The position numbers and the translations under genes were made by a program. From Pseudoalteromonas phenolica (lineage in GTDB: Bacteria > Pseudomonadota > Gammaproteobacteria > Enterobacterales > Alteromonadaceae), in the NCBI RefSeq assembly GCF_005876835.1, contig NZ_PPSW01000016.1:62001-126000 (forward strand): a DNA stretch of 64,000 bases. The letters are read 5' to 3'. The notes beneath the pieces are model-generated. The model was given only the letters and a program-made list of their open reading frames with translations. It was not told where the DNA came from and ran no database searches. Shown in pieces: positions 9,056 to 17,577 of the stretch; positions within the stretch are counted from its first letter, which is position 1, and every line of letters starts with the position of its first letter.

Positions 9056-10717
9056 TTACTGCTGAATACGACGTATACTTAAGTTATCACCACCATTACT
9101 ACTGACTTGCTGAACTAGGCTAACGCCTGCAACATCCAGAACATGGAGTGTTTCCATGGTATGCGCTGTTTCAGAATCTTTAGATGTCTCCTCAGCTAAC
9201 ACATAGAAGTGTTCACCAATTTGACCACCGTTATGATCTATATCCGCACTGAATAGGCTATAAGCTTTGCTGCCAGATTGCGTTTCAAGTGACCCCGTCG
9301 AGCCTGTACCTGGCACAATGGCAATGTACGATACAACTTCTGTAGTATGCCCTTCGTTCAATGTATCTTGTTCGAAAAATGCAGCTTTAAAGCCAGTATT
9401 TGAGGTGTCTTTCACACGAGTCGCAATCGTGTGACCCCCCTCATAAGTTTGTACTTGCAAGAAGACATACGGGTTATTCGCAAAACTCTCTGCAAAGCTG
9501 ATGTCTTTGAATGTTTTCGTACCATCTAGTTCAAAGCTTCCCACCTCTAGAATGGTACCGTCAGCCATCGTATAACGACCTTGCTCAAGGGCCATGTAAT
9601 CAAATGACTCTTTATTTGGATGCACTTGGTCTAAGTAATTCCACTCTTTAAAAGCAACTTCAAAGCTTGTTGGCGTAACATTCTGCAGACGATTCACACC
9701 GCCATGACCACCATTAAACGTTGGTGCAGATGTGAATACTGCTGGCTCGTAAAAGTTCGTATCAGCAAAACCATAGGTACGCCAAGTGTGATCTAAGTCG
9801 TTCACTATCGTATTCGATAATAGCGTAATTGTGTTGTCTAATGCACAAGGGTCTTGCGTATAGCATGCTACTGCGCTATCTGTTTTAGTTGCTAAGTCAT
9901 TAATACGTAGCGGTAATGTAGCGACTAAGCAGGTGCCCCCTGTTTCTGGGTTCAACTTATACAATTCAGATTGGTTTTTATGACCATGATCGTTAATAAC
10001 TGTACGACTGATCAGCATGTCACCATTTTGAGCCAGCGTCGCACCTGTCACAGCAATAAGGTTGTGATCAGATAACTTACTCATGCTGTAATTTTCTGGA
10101 TCTGAACGATCAATTAGATAAGTTGAACTTGACGTTACTAAGTACAGCTCACCATCTTTAAACACTAAATCGCCACGATATTGCCCGTCAACGCCATCAA
10201 AGTGCATGAGCGTTGTCGCGTTGCCATTTGATTTATCAATACGATACAACTTACTATAACTATTCGCGATAAGTTGATCGTTTTCAGCATCATACGCCAT
10301 GCCAATAACCGACTTCGTTGTGCCCTCAACTCTGTGGTGTGTTTGTGTTGCAAAGTCATAATAAGCCAGACGGCTGTATTTAAAGCGATCGCCCTGAACC
10401 GGAATTTGCGCAAGTACTTCTTCTGACACATTCAACCCGCTTAAATCCACTTTATATTCAAAGGGAATTGGTGAAGACGCATAGTACATACGATTTAATG
10501 TAGAATCATACGCCATGGCGGCTGAGCTAAATTCAGCCATTGAAAGCGCTGTAGCCGTTTTATCTTGCTCTTGCAGACTAAATAAAACGCCAGGTGCACC
10601 GCGACCAGAATTAATAGAAAATAGTTCGCCTTCACAGCTATTAGCTTCTACTTGAGTGGCAAGTGTTGTTGTAGATAATGCAAAAACAGAAAGTAAAGTG
10701 TGTGACATCTTAAGCAT
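9056..10717 (-). CDS. Secreted two-domain beta-rich protein, unknown function
   Basis: This 553-residue protein has an N-terminal signal peptide ending near VEAN. Residues about 28-285 have repeated strand patterns (CEGELFSIN, MAYDSTLNRMYYAS, IGMAYDAENDQLIA, LYRIDKSNG) typical of a beta-propeller. Residues about 300-553 hold a second module with the pattern NPYVFLQVQTYEGGHTIATR followed by NTGFKAAFFEQD and HTTEVVSYIA, which I associate with an H-type-lectin-like beta-sandwich found in secreted bacterial proteins. It is monocistronic between a terminator and a long upstream gap. Binding to extracellular glycans is a guess. No catalytic motif was seen. Confidence 0.75.
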   Translation of the reverse strand: MLKMSHTLLSVFALSTTTLATQVEANSCEGELFSINSGRGAPGVLFSLQEQDKTATALSMAEFSSAAMAYDSTLNRMYYASSPIPFEYKVDLSGLNVSEEVLAQIPVQGDRFKYSRLAYYDFATQTHHRVEGTTKSVIGMAYDAENDQLIANSYSKLYRIDKSNGNATTLMHFDGVDGQYRGDLVFKDGELYLVTSSSTYLIDRSDPENYSMSKLSDHNLIAVTGATLAQNGDMLISRTVINDHGHKNQSELYKLNPETGGTCLVATLPLRINDLATKTDSAVACYTQDPCALDNTITLLSNTIVNDLDHTWRTYGFADTNFYEPAVFTSAPTFNGGHGGVNRLQNVTPTSFEVAFKEWNYLDQVHPNKESFDYMALEQGRYTMADGTILEVGSFELDGTKTFKDISFAESFANNPYVFLQVQTYEGGHTIATRVKDTSNTGFKAAFFEQDTLNEGHTTEVVSYIAIVPGTGSTGSLETQSGSKAYSLFSADIDHNGGQIGEHFYVLAEETSKDSETAHTMETLHVLDVAGVSLVQQVSSNGGDNLSIRRIQQ

Positions 10718-10935
10718 AATTAGAACCCTAATTCATATCCTAATAAACAAAATGACACAAAGAAATGACACATATAATCCGATTTATGTGGGCCTTAATC
10801 CCTAAAGGTAGATGCTTCCATTATAACTTTGTAACCTAAATAGAATATGCCCACCTTAACATTAAGATGCAAATATTTTATTAATGTAAATAATTAAGCG
10901 GTCGAATTTAGAGGTTAAGTGGCATTCACCTTACC

Positions 10936-11673
10936 TTATAATTCATCGACATCATGATATTGCAACAGCTCAGGCTGCGCTAAAACAGCATCTTTGATTG
11001 CCTTGTCTAATCGCTGAAGAAGTGTTTTCGGCACACCCTTATTACATGCATACCCAAGCTTTGATTCTAGTAGAGGGAGTAACAAACGATAATTTTGCGG
11101 GTCTATTTTTGCGCGCTTAAATTGGTAACGCGCAATCGCATCACCATATGCAATCAAATCAACCCGCTTATAATCGACCATTCTTACTAGCTCAAGGCCT
11201 GTTTTCAAATAAACAAATTGAGATTCAGGGATCCCAAAATCCAATAAAGACTGATGACCAATATCGTTTTTAACAACACCAAAAGTTAATGTTTTATCTC
11301 GTTTTAACTGCTCAATCGAGATGCCACTATTTTTATGTGCAATCACAGCAACCGTATTGGGAATCACCAAACCTACAAAATTAAATAATTTTGCTCGAGA
11401 TTCTGTATAAGTCATCGAAAATACACAACTGTTTGCTTGTTGCTGTACCGCCTTATAAGCACGCGGCCATGGGGTTAGCATGATATTTGACGCATCCATA
11501 TGCCAATCAAGGTTTTGATACGCTGTGCGGAGCACATTAAAAGCTAGCCCGTGTAACTGACCTTGGCTTTGATAATTGAAAGGTGGGTAATCTTCGGTAT
11601 ACCACTGAGTATCAGGTGTAGAGAGTTGTAAGCTTATAGACAGTATGAATGCATTGAGCAACAGACCCGACAT
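10936..11673 (-). CDS. Periplasmic family 3 solute-binding-like protein
   Basis: A 245-residue exported protein with a short hydrophobic leader (SGLLLNAFILSISLQL) and the two-lobe fold pattern of polar amino-acid binding proteins. Recognisable parts are the opening WYTEDYPPFNY, CVFSMTYTESRAKLFNFVG and the VDLIAYGDAIARY segment. No ABC permease or ATPase gene is adjacent, so it may be an orphan receptor or sensor, a common situation in marine gammaproteobacteria, rather than part of a transporter. The ligand is unknown. Confidence 0.8.
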   Translation of the reverse strand: MSGLLLNAFILSISLQLSTPDTQWYTEDYPPFNYQSQGQLHGLAFNVLRTAYQNLDWHMDASNIMLTPWPRAYKAVQQQANSCVFSMTYTESRAKLFNFVGLVIPNTVAVIAHKNSGISIEQLKRDKTLTFGVVKNDIGHQSLLDFGIPESQFVYLKTGLELVRMVDYKRVDLIAYGDAIARYQFKRAKIDPQNYRLLLPLLESKLGYACNKGVPKTLLQRLDKAIKDAVLAQPELLQYHDVDEL

Positions 11674-11797
11674 ACACCTTTCTCTAAAAATTTAACCATG
11701 AGAAAAGTATAGGACATGCATCTCAATGAAGGGCACAGATTCTGAATTTTCACTCATTCACTTGCCACTTAGCAGCACTGAAAAAGATTCAAAGTGC

Positions 11798-12223
11798 CTA
11801 GCGCTTAATGATCTCGCTTCTCATTGGTGCCAACTTGGCGAGTACCCGATTTTGCTCACGATAACTGACTCCTGCATCTTCCATCGCTAATACCAATAAC
11901 TCGACTACACGGTTAAAATCTGCTTCATTGATATTCATGCCGGTGTGAATATCAATCATGGAGTCTCCTGTATATTCACAAGGCCCACCACTGATGTCAC
12001 ACATGTGAGTAATAAAGCCAGCGCGAAAGTGACTGACGCTCGATTTAGCAAAGTACGGTAAAATGGCTTTATCTTTCGCAATTCGCTTAATAAATGCATC
12101 AACAATGCGCTCTATACCTTGCTCAGCACCGAGTTGTTGATACAAACTGAGCTTAGGCTTCGACGAACATCCGCTAAGACTAACTATTAATAAGGCGCCT
12201 ATGATGAAAAGGACTCTACGCAT
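11798..12223 (-). CDS. Lipoprotein-anchored group 1 truncated hemoglobin
   Basis: A 141-residue protein with a lipoprotein signal (VSLSGC, lipidated Cys19) followed by a truncated globin domain. Globin features are LYQQLGAEQGIERIVDAF at the start, FITHMCDISGGPCEYTG in the middle and the proximal-histidine segment MIDIHTGMNI. The ATG at 12223 is chosen because the signal peptide begins there and it sits two bases after the upstream gene's stop; an earlier start would add an unsuitable leader. It is the last gene of a minus-strand operon after the cupredoxin-like and DUF3034 genes. A heme protein tethered in the cell envelope suggests O2 or NO chemistry or redox sensing outside the cytoplasm. 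The function is inferred. Confidence 0.88.
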   Translation of the reverse strand: MRRVLFIIGALLIVSLSGCSSKPKLSLYQQLGAEQGIERIVDAFIKRIAKDKAILPYFAKSSVSHFRAGFITHMCDISGGPCEYTGDSMIDIHTGMNINEADFNRVVELLVLAMEDAGVSYREQNRVLAKLAPMRSEIIKR

Positions 12224-12225
12224 GA

Positions 12226-13058
12226 TTAAAAATATCCTGTAACAGATAAATACCAACCGGTTTGCTTCGGTAATGCTGCAATCGCGCCTAAATCAATATA
12301 TGCCGCCGTCACACTAACATGCTTGTTGGGAAACCAAGCCACAAACACATCGCGCCAATTGCTTTCTTGCAAACCAAGGTTATCTGGCTTCTGGCGATAT
12401 TCAACACCCACTGCTAAGTGCTTGTTAAGCAAAACAGCCGACGATAACTCAAGTTGTAAACTGCGATCATGGTTGGCCGAGCCAAAGCCGAGTAGCCCCA
12501 TTTCATTTGCAGACGTACTGCGTACCGTGGTATTCCATAATAGGTTATACCCAAATGCCGCGCCTAAATGTAATTTACTGGCAGAAAGATAATAGTCATA
12601 ACCTGATATATCTGCTGTGCCCAGCGCATTGGCAACCCCTGGAGTATCTAGCTTTTTATATTGCACACCAAACGCCAGTTGCGGCCATTGACTATAAACC
12701 AAGTCGCCATAGAGCCTGATCTTAGCGCCGGTAATGCTCTGTGAAAGCTCAGTATTCAGCGGGTTAACTTTGAAATCTTGTTTAGCGTAACTCAGCTCTA
12801 GCCTGTTGAAAAAGTTTGCTTGCGCGCCACACACATTCAAAGAGAAATCATCCACATCGGCTTTAGTGCAAAACCCAGATATTGACCACTCATCTTCAGT
12901 GGCATAGCCAGCTAGTTGTGCCCAAGGGAGCAACCCGCCCCCGCAGCACCCTCGACTTGTGAAACACCCGGCGTGCCGAGCAATTTACCACTAGCTTGCG
13001 ATGCAAAGCTCACAGAAAGACAAATAACTAACAGAGTATGAGCAATAGCTAGTTTCAT
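12226..13058 (-). pseudogene. DUF3034-family outer-membrane-like protein, frameshifted
   Basis: The gene starts at ATG 13058, overlapping the upstream stop (ATGA), and encodes a signal peptide (MKLAIAHTLLVICLSVSFAS) followed by KLLGTPGVSQVEGAAG. It then needs a -1 shift to continue in the long open frame ending at 12226 (LLPWAQLAGYATEDEWSISGF...). The break is at a run of five G (12938-12942 on the plus strand as C). Six G would give the family-typical EGAAGGGLLPWA. The rest looks intact: about 235 residues of barrel-like strands ending SVTGYF. It could be a true mutation, phase variation in the homopolymer or a sequencing error. Confidence 0.8.
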
Positions 13059-13717
13059 AACTTATCTTCGTTAACTGAGTCAGAAAATAGATTTTCGAAA
13101 CTATCTCGTTTCTCTGGCGGGTTCACTTCAAGTGCGATCTCACTATTGCCATCAACAAACTTTAAATCATCAATTTTAATTGTACGCAGACGCTCAACAC
13201 CAATTTTTGCTCTCGCATGCCAAATAGTGATCGCTTCAAGCTGCTCTTTGGCATAAGGCATAGTCACTAAACCTAACGCTGAGGTTCTTATTGCAGGCTT
13301 ATCATCATAAACGTAAATGTAACCCACCATCGAATCATGAATATTACAGCCAAGCACCACAATACCAGGCTCGGAGAAATCTAACGGGGCTTTAGGCTGC
13401 CCGTGGTAAAGCTTTAACTCAAATGTTTTGGCTTCAGAAAAAGAGTAAACATGATGGCGAATATCATCACTATTCGGAAAGCTTACCTTCGCCCCTTTTG
13501 GCACCACTAGCACATGTGGTAAAAACGCTTTATTGACTTGATCCATCACATAGGGCGTTGAACTCATTGCGCCTCGAGTCTGTTCGCCTTTTAAAACAAA
13601 ACTTACCACCGCATCTGCAAGTGGCTGATTAAGCTGGTCAACAACCTTAATAGTGGTTTTTGCTGAGGCAAAAACGCAAGAGAACAGCAAAAACGCTGAA
13701 ATAATTAGACGAGTCAT
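13055..13717 (-). CDS. Cupredoxin-like (methylamine-utilisation-type) periplasmic protein
   Basis: A 220-residue protein with a signal peptide (MTRLIISAFLLFSCVFASA). It is annotated in related genomes as methylamine utilisation protein, although no methylamine pathway is visible here. It has a beta-sandwich pattern and plausible type 1 copper ligands: His in IRHHVYSF and the C-x2-H-x2-M loop in GCNIHDSM. The C-terminal 50 residues are an extra charged tail. It is the first gene of an operon whose stop overlaps the DUF3034 start (ATGA). Electron transfer or copper-linked sensing in the periplasm is likely but inferred. Confidence 0.82.
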   Translation of the reverse strand: MTRLIISAFLLFSCVFASAKTTIKVVDQLNQPLADAVVSFVLKGEQTRGAMSSTPYVMDQVNKAFLPHVLVVPKGAKVSFPNSDDIRHHVYSFSEAKTFELKLYHGQPKAPLDFSEPGIVVLGCNIHDSMVGYIYVYDDKPAIRTSALGLVTMPYAKEQLEAITIWHARAKIGVERLRTIKIDDLKFVDGNSEIALEVNPPEKRDSFENLFSDSVNEDKL

Positions 13718-13913
13718 ATTGTGTGCTTATAGCGCAAGAATAGTAAAAGGTTAGAAGCATATAAATCGAAAGTCTATAAAAGTGTGTTGAACCACAATAA
13801 TAAAAAACTGTTCGATTATAAGGTATTACCTGAACTCCCCTTTGAGATAGTCTTTTCTTTTAGGTACAAATGGTATATTTTATCGCCGATTTATAACAAC
13901 ATGGATAATTCTT

Positions 13914-14966
13914 ATGGAAGAAATAAACCAACTCGCTCAACCTGAGCAAAAAACACATCAAGTTCTATTCACTGGTAACACCAAAGACTATTTTGGTATT
14001 TGGACGGTAAACATCTTACTCAGTATTCTCACCCTCGGTATTTATTCGGCTTGGGCAACGGTAAGAACAAAGCAGTACTTCTATGGCCACACTTCAATTG
14101 ACGGTCATCGCTTCAATTATTTAGCGACCCCTATGCAAATTCTCAAAGGCCGTATTATTGCTTTTGCTATTTTTGCACTATACATCATATTAACGACGTA
14201 TAGCCCTGCAATGGCTGTGGCATTTTTCTTAATTTGGGCAGTCGCAATCCCTTGGTTAATCAATCAAAGTTTACGCTTCAATTTAAGAATGACGAGCCAC
14301 CGTAATGTGCGCTTCGGCTTTAAAGGGAGTTACTTAGATGCATTGACACATTTTGTGTTACTGCCAATCGTCGGGGCATTAACGCTTTATATCGCGATGC
14401 CTTGGGTGATGAAAAAAATCGACACTTATATTCATAATAATATTGAATACGGTAACAAAGCCCTAAAAGTCGAACTTTCAGCAGGCCGCTACTATGGTGC
14501 AGTATTGAGATGCTTAATTGTTGCAATTGGCTTTGGTGTCATAAGTGCAATTATTGCTGGCGTAGCAGGAAGTTTTGGTGATCCTGGATCTCTTGGTGTA
14601 GCCATGGTGTTTATCTCACTAGGTTTTAACTTCTTAGCGATCAGCCTACTTGCAGGTATTTACCAAAGTAAAATCCGTAATCATATTTTTGCTAACGCTC
14701 AACTAGAAGATGTCGCGACATTTGAGTCAAAACTGGACTCTGTGGAATACTCAATGCTACTTGCAACAAATGCGCTAGCCATTATCTTCTCGCTTGGTCT
14801 TGCCTTCCCTTGGACAAAAGTACGTAAAGCGAAAATGCTTGCAGCAGCAACCACAATCACATTATCTGAAAATGCCGAACAGGTAATGGAAGTATATCGA
14901 GAGTCGCAATCTTCTTTAGCTGAAGAAGCGGCGAATGTGTTTGACGTAGATATTTCTCTAACTTAA
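13914..14966 (+). CDS. YjgN/DUF898 family membrane protein
   Basis: A 350-residue polytopic inner-membrane protein with about six or seven hydrophobic segments. It shows the family's recurring pattern FTGNTKDYFGIWTVNILLSILTLGIYSAWATVRTKQYFYGHT, which recurs weakly in the second half (YSMLLATNALAIIFSLGLAFPWTKVRKAKML), suggesting an internal repeat. It is followed after four bases by an M48 peptidase gene, a pairing also known for YjgN relatives. The molecular function is not established. Confidence 0.88.
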   Translation: MEEINQLAQPEQKTHQVLFTGNTKDYFGIWTVNILLSILTLGIYSAWATVRTKQYFYGHTSIDGHRFNYLATPMQILKGRIIAFAIFALYIILTTYSPAMAVAFFLIWAVAIPWLINQSLRFNLRMTSHRNVRFGFKGSYLDALTHFVLLPIVGALTLYIAMPWVMKKIDTYIHNNIEYGNKALKVELSAGRYYGAVLRCLIVAIGFGVISAIIAGVAGSFGDPGSLGVAMVFISLGFNFLAISLLAGIYQSKIRNHIFANAQLEDVATFESKLDSVEYSMLLATNALAIIFSLGLAFPWTKVRKAKMLAAATTITLSENAEQVMEVYRESQSSLAEEAANVFDVDISLT

Positions 14967-14970
14967 GCAT

Positions 14971-15993
14971 ATGAAGATATTAGGTACATTATATCCCGCA
15001 GGTAGTAGCAAAGCTGTTAACTGCTCAGCTTCGGTATTTGACTCTAAGCTGATGTTGAATCATGAAGACGGTAAACAAGAAAGCTACGACTTTGTAAGTG
15101 CGGTTTTAGGAGAGCCTATCTTAGGCCAATCTCAAGAAATTACATTCAGTGATGGTAGCCGCTTTTTACCAGAAGATGCCAAGTTTCGCTGGCCAACCAA
15201 GCGCAAACGTTTAAAGCTGGTAGAAAAATTAGAGCAAAATCTATTCGCCGTAGTTGGCGCCATCGTTCTTAGCCCTATTTTAATCTACTGTATCATGTTC
15301 AAGGCCGTGCCAGAGTTTGCCGTGCAAACCTACGACTTAGTACCCGATTCAGTGGTGCAAGAGATGGGTGAGCAAGCTATGTTTGCCATAGAAAAAGCAG
15401 TGCTCGAGCCAACCACTTTATCAGAGCTAGAACAGCAAGCTGTGGTTCAACTTTGGGACGATAGTTTGCACAAACTGTCTTTATCAAAAGACCACTTTAA
15501 GCTAAGTTTTTATCAGTCTGATTTCTTTGGTGCTAATGCGTTTGCGCTCCCGCATGGCCAAATCATAGTGACCGATGATCTAGTTAAAAGCATGCAAGAA
15601 CATCCATTAGCACTACAAGCTGTCTTACTTCATGAGATAGGCCATGTTGAAAAGCAGCATAGTATTCGAATGGCAGCGCAAGCCGCAGTCGGTGCAATTG
15701 CCTTTGCGATGATATTCGGTGATTTAGAAGGCTTCGCCGAAGTGTTACTCGGAACGGGTTCGACTGTTTTGCAGCAACGCTTTTCACAAGATATGGAAAA
15801 AGAAGCTGACGAATATGCATTACAACATATGAAGCAGCACGGCCTCGACCCTAAAGAGTTTGCCAAAGCGTTAGAAATAATCGTTGAGCAAGCAGGCATT
15901 GAACTAGAGAATGATGAAGAGGGTGCATGGAGTAAGTACTTATCTACTCACCCAAGCATTAAATCTCGCATTGAATATGCAAACGCATTTTAG
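14971..15993 (+). CDS. M48-family zinc metallopeptidase, membrane-anchored
   Basis: A 340-residue protease with a single transmembrane segment near 90-112, after a soluble N-terminal beta domain that matches the partners of DUF898 proteins. The zinc site is HEIGH at 221-225, with the third ligand Glu in QDMEKEADEYAL. The C-terminal part has LSTHPSIKSRIEYA, as in M48 family members. Co-directional with the preceding DUF898 gene (4-base gap) and ended by a strong terminator, so these form a two-gene operon. The substrate is unknown; envelope protein quality control is plausible. Confidence 0.9.
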   Translation: MKILGTLYPAGSSKAVNCSASVFDSKLMLNHEDGKQESYDFVSAVLGEPILGQSQEITFSDGSRFLPEDAKFRWPTKRKRLKLVEKLEQNLFAVVGAIVLSPILIYCIMFKAVPEFAVQTYDLVPDSVVQEMGEQAMFAIEKAVLEPTTLSELEQQAVVQLWDDSLHKLSLSKDHFKLSFYQSDFFGANAFALPHGQIIVTDDLVKSMQEHPLALQAVLLHEIGHVEKQHSIRMAAQAAVGAIAFAMIFGDLEGFAEVLLGTGSTVLQQRFSQDMEKEADEYALQHMKQHGLDPKEFAKALEIIVEQAGIELENDEEGAWSKYLSTHPSIKSRIEYANAF

Positions 15994-16019
15994 TTTCTAG
16001 CAACTAGAACAAGACTGTA

Positions 16020-16047
16020 ATGCCACCCAACCGAGGTGGCATTTTTA
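16020..16047 (+). terminator. Intrinsic terminator after the M48 peptidase
   Basis: ATGCCACC and GGTGGCAT form an 8-bp stem, followed by a run of T. It lies 27 bases after the peptidase stop. Confidence 0.9.
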
Positions 16048-16202
16048 TACCAACCGTTAAATAGCTTTTAAGATATGAAGGTTACTCTTAGAGAAAAGCC
16101 TTAACTACTCAGAGAGAAAGATATTAAGCAATAAACAAAGACGCTATTTAGTCATAGATTAGTAGTAGAAAGAAGAGAAAATTTTTCTGAGACAAATAAA
16201 AA

Positions 16203-16245
16203 ACCCAACCGTAAATATTTAAATCTTAAACATTTACGGTTGGGT
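16203..16245 (-). terminator. Intrinsic terminator of rnpB
   Basis: On the minus strand, CCCAACCGTAAAT pairs with ATTTACGGTTGGG in a 13-bp stem, and GTTTTTT-type T-run follows. It lies immediately past the rnpB 3' end. Confidence 0.9.
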
Positions 16246-16606
<361 letters not shown>

Positions 16607-16611
16607 GGGCG

Positions 16612-16617
16612 ATTATA
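16612..16617 (-). promoter_or_regulatory. Putative -10 box of rnpB
   Basis: A perfect TATAAT on the minus strand lies six bases before the predicted RNA 5' end, as expected for a stable RNA promoter. No good -35 hexamer was found. Confidence 0.5.
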
Positions 16618-16652
16618 CGCAAGATACAGTAAAATCACACGCTTTTTTGCGG

Positions 16653-17513
16653 TTAATCGTCTTTATCGGCTATCACTGCTTTGTATAGTGCATTTTTCTT
16701 AAGGTCAAAGTACTCAGCAACCACACCACAGGCTTTTTTCAGCGGCATTTCAGGCTCAAGTAAACTCAGCATTTTACGTGCATCGGCTGGTATTTCGTCT
16801 TGTTGTTTGGCTTTCCCAGGCAGCATTAAAACTAGCTCACCTCGCTGCTTCTCTGGCTCATTGGTCAAATACTCAATCAATTCGCCCACCGAGCCACTAA
16901 AGAAAGTTTCGTATGTTTTAGTCAGCTCTTTTGCAAATACAACATGCTGCTCGGCGCCTAATGCGGTTTGCATATCTTCAAGACTGGCCATAATGCGATG
17001 CGTACTTTCATACATGATACTGGTAATGCCACTTTCAAACGCATCGACAAAGAATTGCTGACGGGCTTGGCTTTTCGCCGGTGTAAAACCAATGAATTGG
17101 AATCTATCTGTCGGTAATCCCGAACAACACAATGCGGTGATCGCCGCACAAGCACCAGGCACTGGCGTGACCGCAGCGCCTTCATTGCGGCATAAATTCA
17201 CAACTGCATAACCGGGGTCGCTAATAAGCGGTGTGCCCGCGTCTGACACTAATGCAATATCAAGCCCTTCGTTTAGCCAATCTAAAATCTGCTGTGCTTT
17301 TTGTTTTTCGTTATGATCATGCAGCGCAAAGGTTTTTGCTTTGATATTGAAATGACTCAATAACTTACCAGTATGACGCGTATCTTCAGCGGCAATTAAG
17401 TCAACCTCTGCTAAAGTTGTTAAAGCACGCTCACTGATATCGGCCAAGTTACCGATTGGTGTTGCGACCACGTAAAGGGTACCAATTTTGTCTGTATTCT
17501 GTGCTTTTGTCAT
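16653..17513 (-). CDS. rsmI: 16S rRNA 2'-O-ribose C1402 methyltransferase
   Basis: A 286-residue SAM-dependent methyltransferase that acts with RsmH on C1402 in the 30S decoding centre. Signatures are GTLYVVATPIGNLADIS at 12-28, AAEDTRHTGKLL, VSDAGTPLISDPGY, and VPGACAAITALCCSGLPTDRF. Length is normal for the family. It is transcribed away from lpoA, whose start lies 64 bases upstream, an arrangement widely conserved in gammaproteobacteria. The gene ends 46 bases before the rnpB 5' end. Confidence 0.96.
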   Translation of the reverse strand: MTKAQNTDKIGTLYVVATPIGNLADISERALTTLAEVDLIAAEDTRHTGKLLSHFNIKAKTFALHDHNEKQKAQQILDWLNEGLDIALVSDAGTPLISDPGYAVVNLCRNEGAAVTPVPGACAAITALCCSGLPTDRFQFIGFTPAKSQARQQFFVDAFESGITSIMYESTHRIMASLEDMQTALGAEQHVVFAKELTKTYETFFSGSVGELIEYLTNEPEKQRGELVLMLPGKAKQQDEIPADARKMLSLLEPEMPLKKACGVVAEYFDLKKNALYKAVIADKDD

Positions 17514-17577
17514 TGAGCTCTCCAGTTTCAGTCAGTAAGATATCCCTTTGAGGAATGTTTATCGTTAGGAAGTTGCG

